This document shows positions 1-11,200 of a stretch of 16,818 bases of DNA, piece by piece (position 1 is the stretch's first letter; every line of letters begins with the position of its first letter). This stretch comes from Smittium culicis (lineage: Eukaryota; Kickxellomycota; Harpellomycetes; Harpellales; Legeriomycetaceae). The notes under the pieces were generated by a model, which was not told the DNA's origin, ran no database searches, and saw nothing but the letters and a program-made list of their open reading frames with translations. The stretch lies in contig LSSN01002554.1 in assembly GCA_001970855.1 (NCBI GenBank), forward strand, positions 1-16,818, written 5' to 3'. Position numbers and translations under genes: made by a program.

Positions 1-1964
1 TTAATAATTCATGTGTGGGTATAGAGGTTAATACGATGTCTCTGTAAAAACTAACCGCCCCAAGAAAAGCCTTCTATAATCGTTACCAACTTTAAATTCT
101 ATATGATGTATCATTAAACAATAATGATATTTTTTAACAAATCTACATTTATTCCCTATCTTCAAGCCCTACTAACCATGCGATCTCAGTAAAGCTTATT
201 ATAATAGCCTTTCTAAGATACAAAATTCTTGAATAATACCAACCTATTAAATTTTTTACATTTTATAATACAACTATTCAATTACGGTTTAAATATTATT
301 AACCTTTAATGCATTTAAAGTCTAGGATAAAATGCTTTTTTTCTGCCTCAGAGAGTTTACTAAACACAATAGACTAAAATGTTATATGGGATTATGGCTA
401 GCTATTTTTCAAAATACAATAATAATAAATCACTATATACTTTTGAAAAATTTGATAAGGCTTAAAAAATACTAGATAAATTTAAATATATGTAACTTTC
501 ATCTACTTGTAGATGATAATATGTTGGATTTTGGATATAAAAAGCATAAACCTAAAAACCTAAGAATATAACCATAAATTTGACTCAAAAAAAATAAAAT
601 AAAATACAGAAATCAATATTTACATTGGATATTATTGAGGAGTACACATATGCTTATTTATACGTTGTATATCTCAACTTAGGAATTACTCCAGCTCTAC
701 ATTCTAAAATAAATATAATTGATCCCACCACTTCAATTATACTAAATTTTAAATATATAATTACTAAATATCTGCGACTAGAAACGATCTTGTATAAGCT
801 TAATTGAATTTTAAGTATAAACCCTCATATATAATTTTCTGAATCTTTAGGATCATAATATACACTTTTCGGCATATTTTATCCTACTTTTTTTGGCCAT
901 CTTCAATTATAAATTTATAATTACATTGCTGAATATATTCAGGATTTTGTAATTATTAATTCATCCAATTTTTATAGAAAAAATTACTTATAATTTTTAT
1001 TTAATATTTCTATCAGCTGTGTAATAAATCAATGTTTTATTATAGCATAAAAATCGCTGGTTACATTTTTTTTGTTTAGCTATATATATTTATAAAACTA
1101 TATTTTACCATAATTCTCAATTTTTAGCATTAGAAATAACTCATTCTGAAATTATGTTGTGATAACTCATAAAATTTATTTCAGATAAAAAAACCTTACG
1201 CATAATATATGGCAAACCTTACTATTGCTATTTATATTTTATTTACTCGATTAAATTTCCTTTTTTAAATTATATGATTGATAAAATTAAATTTCTTGAT
1301 TCAAATTTATTTGGTTCTTTGATTTAAAAAAACACACTAGATCAGCATAATATATTACTAACCATTTATTCTACATTAAAAACTTTATATTTTACTTGGC
1401 ATTAGCCATATTAAATATTAGGCTATTTTAAAAAGTCAAACTAAAAATATTTTAATTGAATCGAGAGTATATTATTCTATTTTTGTAAAAAAAATCATTA
1501 TTAAACACTTAGCAAATGGAATTTAAAAAAACTTTAATTCAATAGCCATATATTAATAAATACCATATAGGCACTTAAAAAATTTGACATTCACTTCAGT
1601 ATTGACACATATATTTAATCTTAACTTTCTATAGTGTGCTAGGCTTCTGTTGAATATTCGCTTCGCAAAAATAACAATATTTTGTATTAATAGCCAAAAA
1701 TAGTAATAAGAGCACTTCTAATAGCTTTGTTTTGTATTTTTATTAGTTGATTGTACTTAAATAGCAATTCTAACAACATATTGATTTTTTATTAAATGAT
1801 TAAAGATTATATATATTTTCATACTTTAATATTATTAAATTATCTGTATTGGAATTATTATTGATATATTTTAACTTAATTTATCTAATATATCAACAGA
1901 TAAAGTATTAATATAAGATTTAAAATGAGCAACAAACAGATTAGCAGCACGTAAGATATATTCT
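1..1964. other. AT-rich intergenic stretch
   Basis: No gene seen. A plus-strand frame at 625-807 is open for about 60 codons but begins at TTG, has no ATG, and gives a peptide with no recognised motif. At 44-72 the string AACTAACCGCCCCAAG resembles a worn end of the TTAA-flanked repeats, but no partner end was found. Confidence 0.6.
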
Positions 1965-2165
1965 TTAACCCTTTCCGGGGCCAAAGCTCTCATACTTAAT
2001 TTAAAATCATAATTGGATAATAAATAATTTATTGATTAGTTATTGGATATATAAATATTATCGTCCAATAATTTATTAATATCTTATATTAATTTATCAT
2101 ATTGTTATTTGGTTGGATAGTTCTGGCAGTTCAAAAAAAAAACCTACCGCCCCTGAAAGGGTTAA
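1965..2165 (-). mobile_element. Family B copy 1, TTAA-flanked MITE related to family A
   Basis: 201 bp with TTAA at both ends. The left end is TTAACCCTTTCCGGGGCC. The right end is CTACCGCCCCTGAAAGGGTT, the same end sequence as family A, so the strand is set by that shared end. The interior differs from A: it carries ATTGGATA and TCCAATAA motifs in opposing orientation and a run of ten A's. Non-coding. Probably mobilised by the same transposase as A (inference). Confidence 0.75.
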
Positions 2166-2336
2166 TTACATTCTGTAAAAAAGAAGCCTTGTACTAGAAT
2201 GATTTTTCTTATACCCATTAAAGTATAGCTTCTTAAATTAAATCTAGTCTCCGCCACTAATTAGCATTTACGTTGTTACTAAATTGATGGAAATCGGCTA
2301 TGAGACTTAAACTATAAAAAAACCTTTCAATTCAGA

Positions 2337-2565
2337 TTATTGAAATTTCATCAAATAAAATCCATTTAATGCCTCCTCGTTATACTTCCATCCCGCGTCC
2401 TTTAGTAAATTCTCCAACCAATCTTGATTTAATGGATAATTCCAACGATCTTTCATTAATACAGGGTATACGCTAAATAACCCTTATAAAGTTGCCAATC
2501 AATTGATTATATACCTTATCCCCATAATTTAATTTACCGGACATAAATAAACCAATTATTAGTAT
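2337..2565 (-). pseudogene. Decayed coding fragment, family not recognised
   Basis: On the minus strand, 2337-2483 is open for 48 codons up to a TAA. It reads like genuine protein, with KDRWNYPLNQDWLENLL followed by KDAGWKYNEEALNGFYLMKF; Trp and balanced charged residues are unusual for random AT-rich DNA. An overlapping frame at 2473-2565 gives MSGKLNYGDKVYNQLIGNF and would run into the first after a one-base shift near 2480. I take this as one decayed reading frame, perhaps from a mobile element. A plus-strand ATG frame at 2369-2476 (35 codons) is its antisense alternative. I do not recognise the family. Confidence 0.35.
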
Positions 2566-3550
2566 TTAAAAAAAATTATCTAATAAAAAAATTATTTAAA
2601 TTAATTATAAAATAATTCCAAACAATTGCTTTAAAATTTTAAAAGTGACAAAGTATGTTATAATTTCTTGAATTATGGAGTTTAATTTTTTTAAATTAAA
2701 AAATACAAACTTATTCATTGAGGGGGCATTAACTATTAATTGTATGGCATATATAATAAACTGTAAATAATTGAATATATTAAAAATAAAATAAACTCAT
2801 GGCATTTTATTATTTAATATTTATCGCTTAATAGTTTGTATATCAAAATTCTAATATATTTTAATTAATGAGCGATATTAAACTTGATGATATAATGAAA
2901 ATGATATATATTGGTTAATGCATTAAATTCCTATTCTATTTCCAGCTTACTTTATTTTTGTCGTGTTAAAAATAAGAGTAAGTAAACTGTATAAATGTTG
3001 GCCAAAAGCCCGCTTATTTTCTTCTCTTTCAAAGTTATTTTCGGTATATGAACTAATCTTCTATGATTAAGTATACTATCAAATAAGGGAAACTTAGTAC
3101 TATAAAGATTTAAAGTAAACACTTGATTTTGTACAAAACTTTTAAAAACAATTCACTCCAACAAATGAAACTTTTTAGCTTTTCCTTAAACTTATAGATT
3201 TATTTTACTGTATATATGTATATATTTTTTTCTTTCTAAAAACTGTTTTTCATTAAATATACTGGGATATATTATAACGACAAAACACTAGAATTTTTTT
3301 ATTTTTTCTACAGAACTCTTACTTTAGAAATATTTGGCCCGGAAATATCACAGCAAATTATAACAAATAACAAATTATTTTTCTGTGGAGGGATTATTAT
3401 TATTTCTGCTTTAAATTTTTTTTTTTCTTTTTTGAAGTGAAATTTGTTTTTTTATTTATTCGTTATTCATTGCCTATAATACCCCAATTATTATCTATAA
3501 ATTTTATATCATCAAAAAAATTGAAAAGATTTTGTTGAGATAAAATTATT
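2566..3550. promoter_or_regulatory. AT-rich spacer with presumed promoter and 5' UTR of the bHLH gene
   Basis: No coding signal. The last ~350 bp hold long T-rich tracts (3280-3310, 3415-3455) and a less AT-rich patch (3330-3400), as is common upstream of fungal genes. No specific binding site is claimed; promoter role is inferred from position. Confidence 0.4.
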
Positions 3551-5451
3551 ATGTCAACTGAAAGCCCGCTGGATATACAAAATATCAATACTGATCACCA
3601 AGATAACAAGCTTTTAACAAGTTTAGGAGTATATAGCGCAATAGAATCGAAAAAAACCTTGGTAGATCCAATGGAATGTAATTTAAAAACTCAAAAAACT
3701 TTAAAAATACCAAACAAAAATATCCCTCAGAACAAACCCAGGCCAAAGTGAATAAATATTTTTATTTAATTAACATTATACTATATAATTTAATTTAGAT
3801 TTAATTTAATTGCCTTATTGTCTTATTTAAAACCAATGATATATTTTCTTTAGGAAAAATAGACTTAATCACAACGAACTTGAGAAAAAGGTGATTTTTT
3901 TTTATTATTTTAAAGTATGATACTTCGATAATCATTTTATCTTTGTTCTAAAATTTTTATACTGATTTTTTTTTATAGAGGAGACACCACCAAAGAAAGG
4001 TTTTATTTGATCTTAAAGATGTCATTCCATCTTTAAAGATGTCAAAACCGTCTACTGTATTTATAATGCAAAAAGCAAAAGAGTATATTGAAAGCTTATC
4101 TAAAAACATTTCATATTTGGAATTAGAGCTGATGGAATATAGAAATTCTGGGCCCCTATCTAAGGGCATGAATAAAATATTCCCATATAGCGGAGATATA
4201 ACTCACCAACAGATGGGATTCTTACCATTAAATATGGATCGCCAGATCCCCCAAAACTTACAAACACAGCATATGTCTAATTATATTAAATCTGTACCAG
4301 CCTCAAACTTCACAAATATCAACATCAATGGAAATGGTTTTTTGAACGGAAATAAACCAAACTCAAGCTTTGAATCGTTATTAAAAGCCAATAGAAGTAA
4401 AAACATAAATAATTCCGGCAGATTTAAAGCCTCAAAAAACTCTAATATTAAGTCTGCTTATAATTCGGATCAACTTTCAGAGGAACGAAAAGTAAAAGAC
4501 CAGATTACCGTAGGATTACACAATGAGAATCAGGACAGCTTTAAAGAATTTAACCCCTGCACATACCAAAATACGGTATTTAGTGACGGCTACTTACCAC
4601 AATCAATGGACTCGTCAAATATACCCCTTAAGGCTAGAGTGGCATCCAACCAACCTCAAATAATGAACCAGTCTCAAAACGACTTTTTTGATTACAAAGT
4701 GCTACAATTAGATCCACTATCAGACTTTAGCTCACTGCCTGGCCTGGATAATGGAAACAATGAGTACACGAAAAAAAACAATATTGCTTTTCATCCAGAA
4801 TTTGATTTCAGTTTAGATATCAATAACCATAGCAATAACTTTTCTAATAACGATAATTGTCCATTCTTGGGTGAAAATATGATTAAAACAGATTCTGCGA
4901 TTCAAATTTTTTCAATGTTAGACCATACAGAAAAGGAAATAGACCTATCTAAAATTACAAACACAGGTGATGTCATCTATAAGGATAAGCTAAGATCTCC
5001 AAGATCAGGATTATACGAATTTGAAAATAAAGAATCTTTCAAAAAGCACAAATCTTCTAACGACAGCGTTTCTACAACAAATACAGCAAAAACTATGGAT
5101 ACCAATTTTCAAAATATAAATCTTGGATTTTTAAACTCGGAAAATTTTCAATTTGAAACAAAAGAATTCAAACCAGACACTATTTCCTTTGATAAAAATG
5201 GAGTGTTTAGTGAATCCACTACCAACGAATCTAACCAGGAATTTCCTGACTTTTCATACTTATTGACTCCATCATCAAACAATCTGGATAATGGGTTTCA
5301 AAATAGCTATAAATCTCACAACAAAGATGCTCCTACAGCACTTCTATTCGACTCGACTGAAATTAAAACTAACGATACTATAAATAACCAGCAATTTTTG
5401 AACTTTAACCCTCAAAGCAAAGAAATAAGTAATATTTTTATTAATCACTAA
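3551..5451 (+). CDS. Basic helix-loop-helix (short zipper) transcription factor, Max/Myc-like; three exons
   Basis: Join 3551-3747, 3854-3890 and 3979-5451; 568 residues, start at the first ATG. The spliced product carries a bHLH domain at residues 67-118. The basic region reads HNELEKKRR (72-80), so His72, Glu76 and Arg80 fall at the three base-contacting positions of the class that binds CACGTG E-boxes (family knowledge: Max, Myc, Cbf1, Pho4). Helix 1, a loop with IPSL and helix 2 (TVFIMQKAKEYIESL) look closest to Max/Myc. Helix 2 continues with L118, I122, L125, L129 and Y132 in 4-3 spacing, a short possible leucine zipper for dimerisation. The remaining ~430 residues are rich in Asn, Ser and Gln, low in complexity and probably disordered. 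Acidic-aromatic patches near 313-338 and 499-509 (EFPDFSYLLTP) could be activation segments (inference). It should act in the nucleus as a homo- or heterodimer. Target genes and partner are unknown. The domain call is firm; the Max/Myc subgroup is tentative. Confidence 0.88.
3748..3853 (+). other. Intron 1 of the bHLH gene (106 bp)
   Basis: Donor GTGAAT follows CCAAA, and the acceptor is TTTCTTTAG. It interrupts a Lys codon in phase 2. Reading through meets TGA at 3749-3751, so removal is needed. Splicing links exon 1 to the bHLH basic region in frame, which is the main evidence. Confidence 0.85.
3891..3978 (+). other. Intron 2 of the bHLH gene (88 bp)
   Basis: Donor GTGATT directly follows GAAAAAG. 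The acceptor is a T-run ending TATAG at 3978. It is phase 0 and falls exactly between the KK and RR of the basic region. The next possible AG, at 3980, would give an early TGA, so 3978 decides the frame. Confidence 0.87.
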
Positions 5452-5916
5452 AATATTTTTAATATATTCAATTCCTCTAGTAGTAAATTTAATTATATTT
5501 AAATAACCAATGCGTAAATACTCTTTGAACGCTTATTAGACTCTCATATAATGGAAAATTCGAATTCAGAAATTTTAGGACTCTTTAATAGCTATGAATA
5601 TAAATTCATTAATTCAATTCAACAATAAATAGATCCATCGCCAAAAAAATGAACTATTCAGTGCTAAACGTAATTCAGTTTCACTTAAAAAACAAAGATA
5701 AAAAATAAAAAGCCTCTACGTTACAGTTTAAAACGCTTTTAATGCTAGGTTTTATTTAAACTTACATTTCCAAAACTATATCGAAGATTTGTTCACATAA
5801 GACATAATCGAAATTCAAAAAATTATTTTACTCTGTAAAATAAAGAAGTATATCTGCCACAAAACTTTAAAAACATTGTTCCATGTTGATTTATATATAT
5901 CAAAACAAAAATACCG

Positions 5917-5933
5917 AAAAAAAAAAAAAAAAA
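5917..5933. repeat. Poly-A tract (17 A)
   Basis: Seventeen consecutive A's. It could be a retroposed tail or simple slippage; no duplicated target was seen beside it. Confidence 0.9.
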
Positions 5934-6660
5934 TTAAACCTTTTTCGATAAAAATGATGAATCAGAAAAATAGTACAAAAAAACTTGACATATATTTTTT
6001 CTATCCTGGGATATTACATCAAACACCCTTATATTTTTATTTGGACTATGCTATAGAATTAAATTTTTATTGATTTGAATAGTATAGAACCTTGTATATT
6101 CCTATTATTTCGCCATTATGTACACAGTGATGGATTAAAACACATTACCTTGCAAAGATATATAAAATATTTATCGCTAAAACTGTTTGAATGAGAAATT
6201 CGCTAACTAGACTAAAGCTGTAACTGTCTAGGATATTAAATCACCTCTATCGTTTTTATACACCTATTCTCACATCAAAAAATATCTTTTACTATTATTT
6301 AACTCTTATTTATTTTAAAAAATTCGCATATATTTACCTAAATCCTCTCTATTATTATATTTACATTAACATAAAATTAAATAAAATATGCATATTAAAT
6401 TATCTCTGTTTATAATTTTTTTAGTTAGTACAAAAATATATCTATTATTATAACGCCTTAAAAAATATAATTACTACAATCAATTTTATTAGTGTAGTAT
6501 ATAAATTTATTTTAAAAAGTATAAATATGCCTTTAATAGAATAGCAAAAGATATTTGAATTGGGTTTAACCCCGATTTGAAGATTTAATTTATATCTAAG
6601 AATGAAATTTTTTTATAGCCAATAGTAAGTTTACTACAGCTTTATATAAATTTATTTACG

Positions 6661-6681
6661 AAATTAAATTAAATTAAATTA
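6661..6681. repeat. (AAATT)4 microsatellite
   Basis: Four perfect AAATT units plus one base. Probably polymorphic; no function indicated. Confidence 0.9.
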
Positions 6682-6896
6682 GTAAACCACGCCCTAAATT
6701 TCAATTTATCATCACTAACCAGGCTTCCCCTTAGTATTTGTAATAATAAAATGACTTAAAATCAACTTTATTTAATCAACCTACTTTCTTGAAGGTTTAT
6801 TTTGCGCTTCAAAAGATAAGTTTGATGTATGAAAGCTTTAATATTTTTTATAAAAGTGTATGAGTTTGAAAATTGTACAAATTTTTTAATCAAGGC

Positions 6897-7137
6897 TTAT
6901 GTTTTATAAAATTCACATTTACTGAACCTTTTTAAAAAATCGACATTTACTTCAACGAATTCGATTTTGTTAGAGTAAGCTGTATTACACGAGTACTTGT
7001 TTATTTAGACATTTACAATAACTGAAGCTATATCAGAGGGGATCTTTCGACTGGCAGATTGATCCCAATATCTTCAGGTAGATTTGCGGTAGAGCACCAG
7101 AGGAATTTATTTGAATTGGGATAGTATCTTTTATATA
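6897..7137 (-). pseudogene. Decayed coding fragment, possibly retroelement-derived
   Basis: The minus strand is less AT-rich here and has two overlapping protein-like frames. At 7033-7131 it reads KDTIPIQINSSGALPQIYLK, then ILGSICQS. The pattern iPI-x4-sGaLP-x2-yLkilg recalls the segment just after the RT domain in some LINE polyproteins (PIvvGalG-type); this is a weak resemblance. A second frame continues from about 7070 to 6897 with one internal TAA. Frameshifts and stops rule out an active gene. Source uncertain. Confidence 0.3.
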
Positions 7138-7873
7138 TTACACAAACTTTACAATTTTTTTATGTCTAGATGGTTTACGTTACTTTTTGGTTTCCAGAAT
7201 TGTTATGATACGACCAAAATTCCTAGCTTAAAAAATTATTAAGCTGGAAACTGCAATGATTTTTGATGACATTCATCTCACCGATTGTTAAAATATCCAA
7301 GTATTAATGATTATTGTTCCCTTTGGACATATTCATAGTGGGTATGAAACTGCTAGAACTACAGTAAAGTTCACTAGAATTTTTTTTAAAACAATATTTT
7401 AATGTTTGGTACATTTCTATTTTTTAGGTATATTTCTCGCAAGAAAAAAGTATACTTCGATTTAATAAAATTTTGTAAAATTTTAGTTAGATGTAGACTA
7501 AAGTTATTTTAATAGAAAAAATTATCTGCCAAATATAACATTATTTTTACTTGATACTAATTTGAGGCAAGATATTTTGAGTTATTGTGTAAGTGCTCTT
7601 ATTTTTACAAATTTAGCTAATAATAATATTGAATATAAAATAAAAACAAATATTATTTTAAATCAATTTTACACTGACGTTATTTATCTAAATGGGTATT
7701 AATTTAAGCAGGACTATCTTTCTTTTATAATTGCTCTAGATTTGGCAAATTAATTCAAGATTAGCTATTTAGAATTAAGTTAGCCTTGATTAAAGTATAT
7801 AGTATCTTACTAATTTGTTTCGTTTTGGTAAAGTAATTTTCTTATTTACGCTGTTCAACTTTTTTTTAATTAT
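7138..7873. other. AT-rich intergenic stretch between a coding relic and MITE A1
   Basis: No gene seen. The part up to about 7380 is slightly less AT-rich and may be more of the decayed element at 6897-7137, but its frames are too broken to call. Confidence 0.5.
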
Positions 7874-8070
7874 TTAACCCTTTCATGGGCGGTAGGCTAT
7901 TTTTGGTCTACCAAATATAGCCAATTGCGTTGAATTAAAATATTTTAACTTCGAGGCCTTAAAAATTACTAGTTAGCTCGAGAGTAGTATCAAATAATAT
8001 ATTTACTTGTAGATCATAGTCGAATCATTAAATTCGCTAATTTAAAGAGTGTTGAACGGGAAAGGGCTAA
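7874..8070 (+). mobile_element. Family A copy 1, TTAA-flanked MITE (piggyBac-like ends)
   Basis: 197 bp from TTAA to CTAA (one side mutated). The left end is TTAACCCTTTCATGGGCGGT and the right end GTTGAACGGGAAAGGGCTAA, giving an inverted terminal repeat of about 11-14 bp. The inner GAGGCCTTAA and the GAATCATTAAATTC block match the copy at 13805. No ORF. The 4-bp TTAA flank and CCCTTTC end are typical of piggyBac-type elements (established); class membership here is inferred. It ends 130 bp past the mcm4 stop and may lie in or next to its 3' UTR. Confidence 0.8.
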
Positions 8071-8200
8071 TGTAGTGCAATTTTTGAATATTACTATATT
8101 TATATGGTATCAGTTGATTTAGAAGGCTATTAAATACGAAGAAAAATAAAAAAAATGAATAATTTTTAGAAATTGTGACCAGTATAGTTTTGAAATTTGC

Positions 8201-11200
8201 TCAAAAGTTTGATGTGAATGACGATTGTTTAGGGATAATAAAAGCGTTACGCCCATGCCCCGAGATTTGTACAATTCCTTCAGTTTCAAGTTCTCTGATC
8301 ACTTGATCGAAAAGTCTCGATCCGACAGGTACAGAACTTTGATTACTTAACTTATCATACCATGCCTGATATGATTGAATATTGCTATCATCTGATTGGT
8401 TTACACCTCCTGATAGCGACCCAATTCCTTCTGAGCCTTGGTAGTTATTGCTACTTGCTTGACCAGATTGTTTATTACCATTAGACGAACCCATGATCAT
8501 CTTCTTTACTTCCTGTTTAATAGCATCAAGTTGTCTTCTATCACTAGCTGCGAAACCAGTATTCAACAAATCCAAATCTATCAACCCTGTTCTAGGATCT
8601 GTTGCACTCTCTCGAAGAGCTTCACGCATTAGGCTAAAAGCTGTTGAGACATCGTTTTCTTCAACTACGTTACTTAATCTCATTTTTGCCAAAGCTTCGG
8701 ACATCCTAATCATAGATTCCAACTGGCGTGTTGTTGCAGTTACTCTTTTATTGTTTGAAGAGCTATAACCATTTGAGTATGATGAATCGCGTCCAAGTTT
8801 GCGCAGTTCAACATATGAAGATACTAATACTTGAGCAGCTTCGTCGCTGATCGTAGGTCTGATATTCTGCCTAGCGTAGTTGATGTATCTTGTAAGCTTA
8901 CTGGTTGGAATCGTCGGGATTCTTGATTCATCATCATCTTCTTCTACTGATGCAAGAGCAGGGTCGATATAAAGTGATACAATATGTTTAGCTAATTTTC
9001 GATCTTGAAGTTCATCAACATTGTCTAATACTATAAAAATTAGGTCAAATCTAGATATCAGAGAATGCGGTAAATTGATATTTTCAACAATGCTCATATC
9101 CTGATTCCATTTCGAGTCCACAGGGTTCGCAGCTGCTAATATAGCTGCTCTCGCATTCAAACTAGCAATAATACCTGCTTTAGTGATGGATACTGTTTGT
9201 TGTTCCATGGCTTCATGGAGAATTGATTTTGTAGAATCTGACATTTTGTCAAATTCATCAATACAACAGATACCACCATCTGACAAAACTAAAGCTCCGG
9301 ATTCCAATACTAGCTCTCTAGTATCAGGGTCACGAGTAATGTATGCAGTTAAACCAACAGCACTGCTCCCTTTTCCTGATGTATAAATACCGCGTGGTGC
9401 AAGCGTATGAACAGCGCTGAGAAGTTGTGATTTGGACACACCAGGGTCACCAATAAGCAAAATATGAATATCACCACGACTACGCGGTGCACCAGTTCTC
9501 TTAAGATGTTTTCTTTCGCCACCAAAAAGTTGGAGAAGTAATCCTTTTTTAACGGCGTCCATCTCATAAATACTTGGAGCTAATGATCTTGTTAAAATAT
9601 CCATTAATCTAGGGTCAGTTGACAACTTTCTAAACTCGCTTTCTTCATTGGCTAGGAACTCGCTGTCTTGTTCACAGCTGTCAAAGCTGTCGTCTGATCC
9701 ACCTATTCCCGTTGCTTGTAAGTTCGATAGAAGTGCTGCGCTCGTATCGTTGAATTCGTCTAATAAATCTGGCTGGACTTTAATTGAAGAAGTTTTTTTT
9801 AAATGAACAACGTCGATGTATGTGCGGTATAAAGCCTGCACAGTCCTATGAGTTGGATTTTTACGGACAGGGGCGCCACGGAAAATACCAGTAATTTCCA
9901 ATCGATCACCAGGTTTTATGCTATCTACAAACTCGTCGTGTAATACCATGGAAACAGTGTGGGGAGTTTGGCCATCTGGTATCATATCTGGAGTTTCTTG
10001 TAGTCTACACGTTTGTTTATCTGCAAATATAGAACGGTTATGCATAAGCTCCATAGTATCATTTGCTGAACAATCTGGGTTTCCACATCTTGTTGGCTGT
10101 AAAATAATCCCACGATCTAAAGGAACAATAGTTGCCCAATCACATTGCAAACATTTGAAAAAACCCTGTTCCATGTCAGGAATGATTGTTGATGCACGAA
10201 TAAGCATACCCTTGATAGAAATAAGTTTGTCAATATCCCCTGGATCAAGACTGCGCATATTCTTAGATTCAGCTAAGTTGAAAGGTCTAACTTTAAGACC
10301 AAATACAGCTATATCATATTGCTCATCAGGGTATTGGTTCATATAAGTTTCTGTTAATACATGATCCATAATTGGGATAACTTCTTCAGGATAGTTGATC
10401 AGCTGCTTATAAAGCTTTAATGTTTTCTTGTATGATAAGAGATGTAAAGCATTAAGATTAAGTTGCCATACTTCAGTTTGATGCATTCTCTCTAAATAAG
10501 TAGTGTATAGGGGCCTATGTATGGCGGAATCAGTGTCATCTAAATCCATCGTCTCAATATCATCAACCGTATCTTCAAATCCGGGCTTACGACTCATCGA
10601 ACTATCTAAACTCCTTTTTTCAAACTTTTTAAAATGATCAAGAGTAAAGTTGAGTAAAAAGTCTTTAAAAGTCTGCATTACATCTCTAACATTAACCATA
10701 GTCCCCCATATAACCCTTATTTCCTGAGGAGTTTCTTGAGGTTGCTCGCCATTAGTTGATTTCATTTGAGAAGCAGTATCGTTTGAAAATACGACCTCTG
10801 AGTTGATTCCACGAATAAAGTCGCTATGTATTTGAGATTGACTTCGATTATCAGCAACTTGACTAGAGTTTATTGAGGAAAGTTGCGAGTTTTCTGATAA
10901 GCCATTCAATGACCTTAACCCACGCGGGCCTATGTCACCACGCCTGCGTCTTCTCGTAGCACCAGGTGTTGAAGGTTCTATTTGAGAACTGCCCAGATTT
11001 AGGTCACTGCTTTGTCTATTAAAGATGGGAAGATTACCTCTTGTTGAATTAGGAAAGTTGCTGCTGCTAAAGTTCAGCCCAACCATAGGTGTGCTAGGCA
11101 GATCACTAAAGCGAAGATTGGGAGAAGAAGATCGCACATGTCCTGCTAAAGAATCATGCATTAGATTTGTTGAGACTGTATCCTGGGATTGTGTACCAGA

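Larger units (their letters stand above)
5452..6896. other. AT-rich intergenic stretch after the bHLH gene
   Basis: It holds the 3' UTR of the bHLH gene at its start and no gene. A low-complexity frame at 5876-6073 begins at TTG and encodes Lys/Tyr-rich sequence from A- and T-runs, so I do not call it. Short simple repeats are listed separately. Confidence 0.6.

Noticed and set aside
44..75. Possible worn end of an A/B-type element (AACTAACCGCCCC)
   Set aside because: Only one degenerate end; no TTAA boundary and no partner end could be identified.
625..807. Sixty-codon plus-strand open frame
   Set aside because: It begins at TTG, has no ATG, shows no recognisable motif, and open runs of this length are expected a few times by chance in a window of this size.
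2369..2476. Thirty-five-codon plus-strand ORF with ATG
   Set aside because: The opposite strand gives a longer and more protein-like reading; this is likely its antisense.
5876..6073. Lys/Tyr-rich plus-strand frame, with a low-stop frame continuing to about 6420
   Set aside because: TTG start, low complexity, built from A17 and AT-rich runs; later sections contain stops and no domain-like sequence.
9918..10346. 142-codon plus-strand frame inside mcm4
   Set aside because: Antisense shadow of the conserved Mcm4 N-domain, including its zinc finger.
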